Notes under the pieces: generated by a model
Told to the model about the DNA's origin: nothing
Database searches by the model: none
The model's input: the letters and a program-made list of their open reading frames with translations, nothing else
DNA from: Amycolatopsis rubida
GTDB lineage: Bacteria > Actinomycetota > Actinomycetes > Mycobacteriales > Pseudonocardiaceae
DNA length: 64,000 bases
Direction: 5' to 3'
Assembly (NCBI RefSeq): GCF_900115345.1
Contig: NZ_FOWC01000004.1
Coordinates: 310,001 to 374,000 of the forward strand
Made by a program: the position numbers and the translations under genes
Part shown: in pieces, positions 53,214 through 61,704 of the stretch
How the letters are laid out: every line of letters begins with the position of its first letter
How positions within the stretch are numbered: position 1 is the stretch's first letter

Positions 53214-53741
53214 TCAAACGATGGACAGTTGATCGAGGCGTTTCACGGCCAGGCGGCGGTAGAGCTGGTTCTGGCACCAGAACGCCTTGATCGTGGTGAT
53301 CCGCCCATCGGCGATGGTGAACACCCACACCTGGTCGAGGTCGAGATGCTTCTCCTGGTTGATCACACCGAGGTAGCTCGCGGTCTGGGTGCCTTCCAGC
53401 GTCAGCTCGGCGATAACCGTTCCGTCGGCCCCAGTGAACGACTTGCGCACCGTCAACCGCAGGTCCGGGAACGCCGCGACGGTGGCGGCGATGAACTCGC
53501 GACCCTGCTTCTCGGCGGTGCCGAGAACTCCTGCCGGGGGGATCTCGACCCTCGCGTCCTGTGCGAGCCGTCCCAGCGCCGCGTCGACATCGCCGTCGGC
53601 GAAGGCGCGCAGGAACTCCTCGGCGACCTTGCCTGGCTCCTGGCTCACCGTGCTACTCCCATCTGCTGCGTTCTCCTCGTTGCTGCCGGCCTGTTCGGAG
53701 CGGGTATTCCGGCCGCGCGTGAACAGGGACTTGATTCCCAT
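53214..53741 (-). CDS. NTF2-like / SnoaL-type protein, copy 1
   Basis: 175 residues. A polar, disordered leader of about 35 residues (LFTRGRNTRSEQAGSNEENA) precedes an NTF2-like domain: EEFLRAFADGDVDAALGRLA, VAAFPDLRLTVRKSF, ITTIKAFWCQNQLYRRLAVK. It is similar in plan to the next protein downstream and probably a distant paralogue. The leader is not a signal peptide. Function unknown; part of the monooxygenase transcription unit. Confidence 0.72.
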   Translation of the reverse strand: MGIKSLFTRGRNTRSEQAGSNEENAADGSSTVSQEPGKVAEEFLRAFADGDVDAALGRLAQDARVEIPPAGVLGTAEKQGREFIAATVAAFPDLRLTVRKSFTGADGTVIAELTLEGTQTASYLGVINQEKHLDLDQVWVFTIADGRITTIKAFWCQNQLYRRLAVKRLDQLSIV

Positions 53742-53753
53742 GCCGATGTCCTC

Positions 53754-54773
53754 CTACAGCACTTCGAGTGCTTTGAGCACCGCGTCCGCCGCGGCGTCGG
53801 CCGAGTTCGGGTTCTGTGCGGTGATGAGGTTGCGGTCGACCACGACGTGCGATGTCCAGGCCGCCGGGGAGTCGTCGAATACCGCACCGGCGCCCTTGAG
53901 CGCGGTCTCCAGCCACCACTGCATCCCCGCCTTGCCCTGCGGAGTCTGCGCCTCCTCCTCGTCGGTGAACGAGGTCATCCGATAGCCGTCGAACAGCCAC
54001 TGCCCCTCACTGTTGGCTCCGGCGGAGAGCAGGAACGCAGGGCCGTGGCACAGGGACGCGATCGGTGCGTTCTTCTCGTGCAGTACCCGCAGAATCCTTG
54101 TCACGTCGGGGTTGTCGGCCAGATCGACCATCGGGCCGTGCCCGCCGGGAACGAACACCGCGTCGAACTCGGCCAGCTGGGCGTCGGAGAGCTCGGCGAG
54201 GTTCACCGGATGCTGGAATCCGGTGATCTCGGCCAGTCGCGCCGCAACCCGGTCGGACTCGGCCTGTGCGTCGGCGTTCACCGCGGCGACGGCGTCCTCG
54301 ACGTCAGCCTTGCTCAGCGGGCCCGCGAGGCCGTCGTCGATCAGGACCTCGGCGAACGGACGGTCGCCGAGCCAGGTGATCTGTGCGGCTTTGTTGATCA
54401 GCTCACGGGCACCCGCATCGTCCAGGCCGTGGTCGCGCAACGCGAAGTAGACCCTGCGCGCCGCGGCCAGCCCGAGTTCGGTCATGTGCCGCAGGGTCAG
54501 GCGGATGTCGTCCACATCGTGGGCGAAGGTGCGAGTGATCGAGGCGAGGAAGTCCTCGTCCTCGTCGGGGTAATGGAAGAACGGCTCGAGACCGTAAGGG
54601 TCGGCCAGCGGTGGCCTCCCGTCGGCGGTGGTGACCACGACCTCGACTCCCGCCTCGGTGAATCGCTCGTACGGGGTCAGCGCCTCCTCGGCGAAGTAGC
54701 CGGTGACGTGCGTCGAGCCGTCAGCGAAGGTCAACTCGCGGGCGCTGGAGACCAGAAACAGGACACGGGGCAT
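53754..54773 (-). CDS. DJ-1/PfpI-family protein with helical insertion
   Basis: 339 residues. DJ-1/PfpI fold with nucleophile elbow ASLCHGPA and FDAVFVPGGHGPMVDL. Residues about 60-175 are a helical insertion absent from usual members (DFLASITRTFAHDVDDIRLT, ELINKAAQITWLGDRPFAEV). Family roles include glyoxalase III-like detoxification of reactive carbonyls and protein deglycation. First gene of the monooxygenase operon; GGGAG precedes the start and an inverted repeat lies 23 bp upstream. A shorter relative is encoded divergently at 55156. Confidence 0.85.
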   Translation of the reverse strand: MPRVLFLVSSARELTFADGSTHVTGYFAEEALTPYERFTEAGVEVVVTTADGRPPLADPYGLEPFFHYPDEDEDFLASITRTFAHDVDDIRLTLRHMTELGLAAARRVYFALRDHGLDDAGARELINKAAQITWLGDRPFAEVLIDDGLAGPLSKADVEDAVAAVNADAQAESDRVAARLAEITGFQHPVNLAELSDAQLAEFDAVFVPGGHGPMVDLADNPDVTRILRVLHEKNAPIASLCHGPAFLLSAGANSEGQWLFDGYRMTSFTDEEEAQTPQGKAGMQWWLETALKGAGAVFDDSPAAWTSHVVVDRNLITAQNPNSADAAADAVLKALEVL

Positions 54774-54795
54774 ACGGAACTCCCAAGGCAGCGAC

Positions 54796-54814
54796 GTTGC
54801 TTGTGATCAGCAAC
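54796..54814. promoter_or_regulatory. Inverted repeat upstream of the monooxygenase operon
   Basis: GTTGCT-TGTGATC-AGCAAC, a perfect 6-bp inverted repeat with a 7-nt spacer, just upstream of the first gene's ribosome-binding site. Within the 382-bp divergent region 54774-55155, which has no gene. Candidate repressor site; its regulator is unknown. Confidence 0.4.
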
Positions 54815-55155
54815 ACTAGGGAGGTGGCCTGCGGCTGCCTACGCACATTTCTGCTGAAGAGTTGCCCATTTCTCTCGACCGCAACGTGCAGGTCCTGCGG
54901 GCGCAACGGTCACACTCCGCGTTGTTCGGGTGGCACATCCTCGGCGCGCACCGCCGCGACACAGGGCGGGTCGCGGGGGTGAGGTCATCCACCGTGCCCA
55001 GATGGGCCTTGGTAGCGGCCATCGCAGCAGCGCGGGTTGCCGATTGTCGCTGAGTTCTTTCGGATTCCGCCGCAGCTGCCCCGCCGGCCGCTCGACGCTC
55101 GTACCGTCGGCGATGCTCTGCGCATTTGCGCGCACAATTTCAGGGAGGTTGTTCC

Positions 55156-55863
55156 ATGACGTCGGTACTGCTGGCCGTGACCGGATCCGACCACTGGACG
55201 TTCGCCGACGGCACCAAGCACCCGTGCGGCTACTGGCCGGAGGAACTGGCCGAGCCCCATCGGATCTTCCGGGAGGCCGGACTGGACATCACGGTGGCCA
55301 CCCCCGGCGGAGTGGTGCCGACCGCGGACGAGGCCGGGTTCACCCCGGAGATGAACAACGGTTCGGCCGAGACCGGGCAGAAGCTGCGTGGCTACCTCGC
55401 CGGTATCGCCGGCGAGCTGTCCACACCGAAGGTGCTGGAGGAGCAGCACGCCGGGGACTTCGACGTCATCTTCGTCCCCGGCGGGCACGGGCCGATGGAG
55501 GACCTCGCGGCTTCTCCGGCGTTCGGAGCGCTGGTCCGGGAGTTCGCCGACGCGGGCAAGCCGGTCGCCGCGGTGTGCCACGGTCCGGCGTCGCTCCTGC
55601 CGGCCAAGGACGATGCCGGGAAGTGGTTGTTCGAGGGCTATCAGCTGACCGCGTTCACCAACATCGAAGAAGGCCAGGTCGGCTATGCCGACAGGGCGGC
55701 GTGGTTGCTGGAAGACCGGCTCAAGGAATACGGGGCGACGTTCAGCAACGCCGACCAGCCCTGGGGACCACATGTCGTGGTCGACCGAGGGCTCTACACC
55801 GGACAGAACCCGGCTTCCTCACAGCCACTGGCCGACCGGCTGGTTCAGGACCTGACCGCTTGA
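55156..55863 (+). CDS. DJ-1/PfpI-family protein, short form
   Basis: 235 residues from ATG 55156 (GGGAGG upstream). Same family as the divergent gene: FDVIFVPGGHGPMEDLAASP, nucleophile in AAVCHGPASLLP, GYQLTAFTNIEEGQVGYADR, HVVVDRGLYTGQNPASSQ. Hsp31/YhbO-like proteins convert methylglyoxal-type carbonyls. The shared motifs (TFADGxxHxxGY near the N-terminus of both) show that the pair arose by duplication and inversion. Followed by a strong terminator. Confidence 0.88.
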   Translation: MTSVLLAVTGSDHWTFADGTKHPCGYWPEELAEPHRIFREAGLDITVATPGGVVPTADEAGFTPEMNNGSAETGQKLRGYLAGIAGELSTPKVLEEQHAGDFDVIFVPGGHGPMEDLAASPAFGALVREFADAGKPVAAVCHGPASLLPAKDDAGKWLFEGYQLTAFTNIEEGQVGYADRAAWLLEDRLKEYGATFSNADQPWGPHVVVDRGLYTGQNPASSQPLADRLVQDLTA

Positions 55864-55905
55864 CGATCCTCAGGGACCGCTCACCACCCCGGCCGGTCCG
55901 ATCCG

Positions 55906-55945
55906 CGGGTGTGGTCCTCCGCCATGAAGCGGCGGACCACACCCG
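55906..55945 (+). terminator. Strong 17-bp hairpin after the DJ-1 gene
   Basis: CGGGTGTGGTCCTCCGC and GCGGCGGACCACACCCG pair at 16 of 17 positions around CATGAA, 43 bp after the stop. Ends the plus-strand unit. Confidence 0.75.
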
Positions 55946-56466
55946 TATCTCCAGGTCTCCGGACCCAGAAATTCTGTGCAGACAACAGGCTAGGGGCTCC
56001 CCGGCGCCTGTCATGCGGTCCTGAAGCGCCGGCTCCCGGGTCGGATGTCGTCAGTCCTGCGGACGTGGACCGTGTCGCGGTCCCCCGGTGAAATGCTTGT
56101 GCGGGGCGGCCGGCAGATAGGTTTCTGGTCGAACCTGGTCCGGAAGGCGAGGACTTCCTCGGACCGGCACCGGCCAGCCACGGAGGTCGGAATCCCTGCC
56201 GCCGACAGACCTCCGGAGTAGCGCCGCACGTCGTGGCGCTCTGGTACTCGTGCCCAAGTCGCTGTCGGCACTTGGTGCGAGCACCAGAGCCGACAGCGTG
56301 CGGTCCTGCCGCTGAACCTGCTTCTCGTGCGCCCTGTCCAGGGCTCGCGGCGGCAACCGTGCGCGGCCAGCACGGTCCACCGCCATTTCGTCCGGCCTTG
56401 CGATCCGAGGATGCCGGCGGCCGAACATCCGGCCCATCGCGACCCGGACAGCCCAGGTCGGGCCCT
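55946..56466. other. Intergenic region, no gene seen
   Basis: About 520 bp between the DJ-1 terminator and the convergent aldehyde dehydrogenase gene. Open frames on either strand lack recognisable features and have atypical composition (Arg/Ser-rich). Possibly remains of a lost gene. Confidence 0.4.
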
Positions 56467-57972
56467 TCAGCCCAGCGTGAACGGATCGCGGGTGTCGCCG
56501 GTCAGTTCGACCCAGATCGACTTGGTCTCCGTGTATTCGTAGACAGCATCGATCCCGTTCTCCCGGCCGACGCCACTGTATTTCAGGCCGCCGAAGGGGA
56601 CGTTCGGTCCGACGGTCCGGTAGGCGTTGATCCACACCGTCCCGGCCCGCAGCCGGTGCGCGACGCGGTGCCCGCGGTGGATGTCCTTGGTCCACACCGA
56701 CCCCGCCAGGCCGTAGCGGGAGGCGTTGGCCAGCGCAATGGCCTCGTCCTCGGTGTCGAACGGCAGCACCGTGAGCACGGGCCCGAAGACTTCCTCGCAC
56801 ACGATCTCGCTGGTCGGGGCGACCCCGGTCAGCACGGTCGGCCGGATGAAGAACCCGCCGAGTCCGGAATCGGGTCCACCTCCGGTGGCGATGGTGGCGC
56901 CCTCCTTCCGGGCGGCGGCAAGCATGCCGGTGACCTTCTCGAACTGCGGGGCGTTGGCCATCGGGCCCATCTCGGTGGCCGGGTCGGCGGGGTTTCCCAA
57001 AGTGATCGTCTCGGCGCGGGCGACGACTTTCGCGACCAGTTCGTCGTGGACCGAGCGGTGCACCAGCAGCCGCGCGCCGGCCATGCAGGTCTGCCCGGAA
57101 GCGGCGAACACCCCGGCGATCACGCCGTTGGCGGCGGCGTCGATATCGGCGTCGGGAAACACCAGCTGAGCCGATTTGCCGCCGAGTTCGAGGGTGACGC
57201 GGGAAAGGTGGTCGGCGGCGGCGTGGGCGACGCTGATCCCGGTCGTGGTGGAACCGGTGAACGCGACCTTGTCCACATCGGGGTGAGCGGCGAGCGCCTG
57301 ACCTGTGGCCGGGCCGTATCCGGTGATCACGTTGAACACGCCGGGCGGGAACCCGGCCTCCTCCACCAGTGCGGCAAGTGCGATCGCGGTGATCGGGGTG
57401 TGATCGCTGGGTTTGACCACGAAGGTGCAACCTGCCGCCAACGCGGGGGCCAGTTTCCAGGCCAGCAACAGCAACGGCGAGTTCCAGGGCACGATCGCAG
57501 CGACCACACCGAGTGGCTCGTGCCGGGTGTAGGCGAAGAAGTTCGGTTTGTCGCTGGGAATCGCGGAGCCTTCGAGTTTGTCCGCCAGCCCAGAATAATA
57601 GTAGAACCATTGCGGGATATACGACAACTGCCCGGACATCTCGCGCAGCAGCTTGCCGGAGTCGCGGGTTTCCAGCACGGCCAACGTGTCGGCGTCGCGG
57701 GCGATGAGGTCACCCAGACGCCGCATGAGCACGGCCCGTTGAAAGCCAGTCATCGCACCCCAGGGGCCGGACAGCGCGGCACGAGCGGCGGCGACCGCGG
57801 CATCCACATCGGAGGCGCCGGCGTCCGGGGCGCTGGCCCAGGCCTTCTGTGCGTAGGGGTCGAGCGTGTCGAACCGGGCGCCGGAGTGCGCCTCGACGCG
57901 CTCACCGTTGATGACCATCTGATAATAGGCGACCTCCGCCGCGGTGACCGGAGCGTCGGTGGTGGTGGACAT
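56467..57972 (-). CDS. Aldehyde dehydrogenase (NAD(P)-dependent)
   Basis: 501 residues. ALDH superfamily motifs: VVAAIVPWNSPLLLLAWKLA (includes the catalytic Asn), AFTGSTTTG for cofactor, general base Glu in LELGGKSA, catalytic Cys in ASGQTCMAG, and EEVFGPVLTV. It oxidises an aldehyde to the acid. AGGAG precedes the start. Next to an AraC regulator on the same strand and near the monooxygenase operon; it could oxidise an aldehyde derived from the hydroxylated product. Confidence 0.92.
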   Translation of the reverse strand: MSTTTDAPVTAAEVAYYQMVINGERVEAHSGARFDTLDPYAQKAWASAPDAGASDVDAAVAAARAALSGPWGAMTGFQRAVLMRRLGDLIARDADTLAVLETRDSGKLLREMSGQLSYIPQWFYYYSGLADKLEGSAIPSDKPNFFAYTRHEPLGVVAAIVPWNSPLLLLAWKLAPALAAGCTFVVKPSDHTPITAIALAALVEEAGFPPGVFNVITGYGPATGQALAAHPDVDKVAFTGSTTTGISVAHAAADHLSRVTLELGGKSAQLVFPDADIDAAANGVIAGVFAASGQTCMAGARLLVHRSVHDELVAKVVARAETITLGNPADPATEMGPMANAPQFEKVTGMLAAARKEGATIATGGGPDSGLGGFFIRPTVLTGVAPTSEIVCEEVFGPVLTVLPFDTEDEAIALANASRYGLAGSVWTKDIHRGHRVAHRLRAGTVWINAYRTVGPNVPFGGLKYSGVGRENGIDAVYEYTETKSIWVELTGDTRDPFTLG

Positions 57973-58037
57973 GATCGGCAGTCTCCTCGTAGTCAGGTGG
58001 ATCGCTTGATCGGCGCTGGGGATCTCGGATGCGGTGG

Positions 58038-59033
58038 TCAGGGCATGGTGCGGACGCGGCTGGTGGCTCGGTCGACCTGCAAGGCCACGGCGGTGCGCTG
58101 GGTTTCGGCGTACGCGCGCGGGGTCACGCCGAAGTGGCGTTTGAACTCGGTAATGAAGTGCGACAGGCTGGTGTAGCCGACCTCACGGGCCACCTCACTC
58201 ACGCTCAGGCCCTCCTCGACGAGCAAGGTACGGGCCCGGTCCAAACGCATCCGTTTGACGAACTGGTACGGAGACATGCCGGTCACTTCCCGGAACAAGT
58301 GTGCGAAGGCCGAGGGGCTCATCGCGACGTGGTCGGCGAGATCGGCGACGGTGACCGGTTCGTTCATGTGTTCCTGGACATAGCGGATCACTTGTGAGAC
58401 GGGGTTGAGTTCGTGCTCGGTGGCCGCCGCCGCGAGCAGGCGGGAACACTGCTCAGCCTGCAAGAGCCGGTAGCAGATCTCCTGCAGATACATCGGTGCC
58501 AGCACCCGGCGGTCGGCACCGGAGGTGATCGAACGCAGAAACCGCAGGATCGCACCCGTCAATGGAATATCCACAGTAGACACATACGCGGGAGCGACCG
58601 GAGGAGACACCGGTCGGTGAAAAGTGGTAGTGGAGCGCTCCAGCATGTCGGAGGACACCTGGCGCACAATGCCGGGATCGATCTGCAGCACGAACGACAA
58701 GAACGGCTTCTCCGCACTGGCTTCAAGGATCTCAGCCTGGAATCGCTGGCCCCGGGTGAAAACCAAATAGCGGAACGGGTCGTAGAAGTGGTCGATACCG
58801 CCCTCGACCGCGACGCGTTTGCGTCCCTGTGCGACGAAACAGAGCGCCAACGACCGGACCTCGTCCCACTGCGGAACCATCGGCGAGGTGAATTTGTACA
58901 CCGTCAGGCCCTGCCACACCGACCGGTTGGGGCCCACCTGGGAGGCGGCGGCGGAGATTTCGGCGATGAGATCACCGACAGTGAGCCGCTCCTCGGGGAA
59001 CAAGTCTGATGTCGACACTGCCGCCACCTCCAC
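58038..59033 (-). CDS. AraC-family transcriptional regulator
   Basis: 331 residues. N-terminal AraC-type effector domain of the RhaS/AraC_N kind (YKFTSPMVPQWDEVRSLALC, PFLSFVLQIDPGIVRQ), C-terminal double HTH (residues 215-315): VTVADLADHVAMSPSAFAHL, MSPYQFVKRMRLDRARTLLV, SEVAREVGYTSLSHFITEFK. Starts in frame include GTG codons a few residues in. It lies 65 bp upstream of the aldehyde dehydrogenase gene and 55 bp beyond the MaoC gene, all on one strand. A likely activator of these and perhaps of the monooxygenase operon. Confidence 0.9.
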   Translation of the reverse strand: MEVAAVSTSDLFPEERLTVGDLIAEISAAASQVGPNRSVWQGLTVYKFTSPMVPQWDEVRSLALCFVAQGRKRVAVEGGIDHFYDPFRYLVFTRGQRFQAEILEASAEKPFLSFVLQIDPGIVRQVSSDMLERSTTTFHRPVSPPVAPAYVSTVDIPLTGAILRFLRSITSGADRRVLAPMYLQEICYRLLQAEQCSRLLAAAATEHELNPVSQVIRYVQEHMNEPVTVADLADHVAMSPSAFAHLFREVTGMSPYQFVKRMRLDRARTLLVEEGLSVSEVAREVGYTSLSHFITEFKRHFGVTPRAYAETQRTAVALQVDRATSRVRTMP

Positions 59034-59088
59034 GATGAGGGTTGTTGCACTCGTGCTGTACCACAGCCGGAGACCGCCGGCTCGCGTG

Positions 59089-60129
59089 TCAGGACAGGAT
59101 CACCGCGCACCGCCACAGCAGCACCGGACGCAGCCGACCAGCCGGCCCGGCCCGGGCGTCAACCTCAACACGCAGCCACGCCAGCCCGCCTCCGGTGACG
59201 AGCGGCTCGGTGGATTCCACGGTCACCGTGCTGGCGAGCGAGTCGCCCTCGCGCACGGGGCCGACGTGATCGCAGCCGTCCCAGCCGGCGACGGTGACGA
59301 TGTTGGGTATCGCACGGCTGACCTGCGCCAAGGCCAGCCCGATGGTGTGCCCGCCGTACACCAAGCGCTGCCCGCCTGCGGCGATCTCGTCATGATGCAC
59401 CGTCGCGATATTCAAGGTTAATCGCGCCAATTCCGGTGCCGAGGACACGACGTCGGCACCGACGACCTTCCACTGGCGACCCACCCCGATGTCGGTGAAA
59501 TGCTCACCGCCTCGCACCTGCCGCCGGAACAGGTCCAGTCGCCAGTGCGCGACCGCCGCGGCGAACTCCGCCGGGCCGGGCCGGACACCGACAGCATCCA
59601 GATCGTCGCGATGGCCGGTATCAGCGGCGGGGTCACCGAGCGGCAGCATCGCGCAGCGCCAGAAATCCAGCACCGGGCGGTGTTCCTGATCTACCGTGCT
59701 GACCCGCGGGACAGCCAGTCCGGTAGGGCGGCGCTCAGGACGGGGCCGGTTCTGCCGCAGCGCGACGACCTCGGTGGCAGTGGTCAGCGTGTCGCCGATC
59801 ATCGGAAATCGACGGAACACGAAACCGCGGTAGAACAGGTTGGCCCGCACGTGATGCGTCGGAAGTGTCGACTGCCCGATCGCGACATCCCACACCAGCG
59901 CCGGGTGCACCAGCGATTCTTGACCCACCACCGCGGCCGCCAGGCGATCATCCGGCGGCAACCGCAGCCGGTCGCCGACGATCGCCTGATGGGTCACCGC
60001 GTGCCCGTTGCTCAGGGCCACCGATGGAGCGGTGTCGAAGACCTGTCCGACAGCCAGCTGTTCGAAGAACGGGCCCTGTGCGGCCACCAACGGTCCCGCC
60101 GCCTTGGTCATAGGCACGCTGCTGACCAC
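59089..60129 (-). CDS. MaoC-like hydratase with two hot-dog domains
   Basis: 346 residues. Two hot-dog repeats: the N-terminal half has FFEQLAVGQVFDTAPSVALS and DRLAAAVVGQESLVHPALVW; the C-terminal half has RLVYGGHTIGLALAQVSRAI and REGDSLASTVTVESTEPL. The plan resembles mesaconyl-/methylmalyl-CoA dehydratases of the MaoC family, which hydrate branched dicarboxylic enoyl-CoA esters. Divergent from the MmgE/PrpD-CoA-transferase operon, with a shared 18-nt promoter-proximal element. Confidence 0.8.
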   Translation of the reverse strand: MVSSVPMTKAAGPLVAAQGPFFEQLAVGQVFDTAPSVALSNGHAVTHQAIVGDRLRLPPDDRLAAAVVGQESLVHPALVWDVAIGQSTLPTHHVRANLFYRGFVFRRFPMIGDTLTTATEVVALRQNRPRPERRPTGLAVPRVSTVDQEHRPVLDFWRCAMLPLGDPAADTGHRDDLDAVGVRPGPAEFAAAVAHWRLDLFRRQVRGGEHFTDIGVGRQWKVVGADVVSSAPELARLTLNIATVHHDEIAAGGQRLVYGGHTIGLALAQVSRAIPNIVTVAGWDGCDHVGPVREGDSLASTVTVESTEPLVTGGGLAWLRVEVDARAGPAGRLRPVLLWRCAVILS

Positions 60130-60172
60130 TCTTCGACTCCTCGTTGCTGTCGATGTCCGACCCAGTCCAGAT

Positions 60173-60190
60173 ATGTACGGCCAATTCTGC
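60173..60190 (-). promoter_or_regulatory. Shared 18-nt element, copy facing the MaoC gene
   Basis: On the minus strand GCAGAATTGGCCGTACAT, ending 44 bp upstream of the MaoC start codon. Identical at 17 of 18 positions to the element at 60358-60375 and in the same orientation relative to its gene. Confidence 0.6.
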
Positions 60191-60357
60191 GGAGAGTCTT
60201 CCTTAGGGGCGTGGCACTGTCAACACGCGATGGCGTTCGCGCGCTGACCCGCATTGAGACGGCCTGCCACGATTCAATGCAGACCATCGAGGATGGAGGT
60301 GAGTCAGAGGCATCGGTGGTTCGTCTCATCGGACGTTGACAGGCCAGGCCTGCCCTT

Positions 60358-60375
60358 GCAGTATTGGCCGTACAT
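60358..60375 (+). promoter_or_regulatory. Shared 18-nt element, copy facing the MmgE/PrpD gene
   Basis: GCAGTATTGGCCGTACAT, 93 bp upstream of the MmgE/PrpD start. Its partner is at 60173-60190 on the other strand. The intervening 167 bp and the rest of 60130-60467 hold no gene. Confidence 0.6.
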
Positions 60376-60467
60376 TAATGCTCATCGGGGCCCAAGCAGG
60401 CCGGCGGCGACGTCAGGCACTCACCGCTCGGGTGGGCCTTTCACCAAGCAGGATCCGGGAGTTGAGG

Positions 60468-61703
60468 ATGGAATCGACCGCCGAGACGTTGGCGCGGTGG
60501 GCGCACGACTACGTGCCAGACACCGACGACCTCGAACTGGCGCAGCGTTCGCTGCTCGACACGATGGCCGTCACGCTCGCCGCCCGCCACGATGACCTGG
60601 TGAGGCTGTCGGCGGGGCTCCCGGACGCGGCGCGCTGGGCGGCGGTCGGTCACGTACTGGATTTCGACGACCTGCACATGGAGTCCACCACCCACATCAG
60701 CGTGGTCTGCGTGCCGGCGACGCTCGCCGTCGGCGGCGACGCCCGCGCCTACCTCGCCGGCGCCGGGGTCATGGCTCGGCTCGGGGTGGCGCTGGGGTGG
60801 TCGCACTACGCCAGTGGCTGGCACACGACCTGTACTGCCGGTGCTCCGGCGGCCGCGGTCGCGGCGGCGGTCGCGCTGGACCTGTCGTCCGAGCAGATCG
60901 CCACGGCAATCGCTCTGGCCGTACCGGCCGCGGGCGGGGTGCAGCGGGCATTCGGGTCCGCGGGCAAGTCCCTGCAGGTAGGCTTCGCCGCCGACGCCGG
61001 CGTGCGTGCCGCCCGGCTCGCCGCCGCCGGAGCCGTCGCCGACCCGGCCGCGCTGGACGCCTGGCTCCGGCTGGTCGGCGGTGATCCCGGCCGCGTCGAC
61101 ACGGCGGGCCCGGCGATTCCTGGTGGCCTGGCGATCAAGATGTTTCCCTGCTGCTACGCGTTGCAGCGCCCGATCAGTGCATTACGCGAACAACTCCCCG
61201 AAGGAATCGCACCGTCCGCCGTGACCGGCATCGAGGTGAACACTCCGGAGGGGACGGTGCGGCCGCTGATCCACCGTCGGCCCAGTACTGGATTGCAGGG
61301 CAAGTTCAGTCTGGAGTACGCCATCGCCGCCGCGCTGCTGGATTCCCGGCCCGGCTTCGAGAGCTTCACCGACCGCGCCGTGACCAGGCCGGAGGCCCAG
61401 CGCTTGCTGCAGCTGGTGAACCTGACCGCGGCTCCGGGCGGCGACGGGCTGCTCGCCGGCCACGTCGACATCGTCCTCACCCTGCACGACGGCACCCAAC
61501 ACGCGGTGCGCCAACAGCTGCCGCCCGGTTCCCCAGCGCGACCGCCCTCGGCTCAGGACATGCGCGCCAAGGCCGCCGACTGCGGCCCCGACATACCCAC
61601 CCTGCTCACCGAGCTGGACTGGGCGCGCGCGGCGGCCATCCTGGCCGACCAGCTGCCAGCCGTGCCGGCCACGTTCTCGCTGACACGTCGAGGAGCCGCC
61701 TGA
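60468..61703 (+). CDS. MmgE/PrpD-family protein
   Basis: 411 residues from ATG 60468 (GAGTTGAGG upstream). Family features: LARWAHDYVPDTDDLELAQR, LDFDDLHMESTTHISVVCVP, LGVALGWSHYASGWHTTCTA, GSAGKSLQVGFAADAGVRAA, MFPCCYALQRPISALR. MmgE/PrpD proteins are 2-methylcitrate dehydratases, cis-aconitate decarboxylases or related enzymes of about 450 aa; this one is slightly short. Followed after 1 bp by a CoA-transferase gene. The exact substrate is not clear. Confidence 0.88.
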   Translation: MESTAETLARWAHDYVPDTDDLELAQRSLLDTMAVTLAARHDDLVRLSAGLPDAARWAAVGHVLDFDDLHMESTTHISVVCVPATLAVGGDARAYLAGAGVMARLGVALGWSHYASGWHTTCTAGAPAAAVAAAVALDLSSEQIATAIALAVPAAGGVQRAFGSAGKSLQVGFAADAGVRAARLAAAGAVADPAALDAWLRLVGGDPGRVDTAGPAIPGGLAIKMFPCCYALQRPISALREQLPEGIAPSAVTGIEVNTPEGTVRPLIHRRPSTGLQGKFSLEYAIAAALLDSRPGFESFTDRAVTRPEAQRLLQLVNLTAAPGGDGLLAGHVDIVLTLHDGTQHAVRQQLPPGSPARPPSAQDMRAKAADCGPDIPTLLTELDWARAAAILADQLPAVPATFSLTRRGAA

Positions 61704-61704
61704 G

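Noticed and set aside
51159..54806. 1215-codon open frame on the plus strand
   Set aside because: Antisense to the monooxygenase alpha, NTF2-like and DJ-1 genes, which have intact catalytic motifs.
56011..56373. Minus-strand gene in the gap before the aldehyde dehydrogenase
   Set aside because: Arg/Ser-rich translation without domains and no ribosome-binding site.
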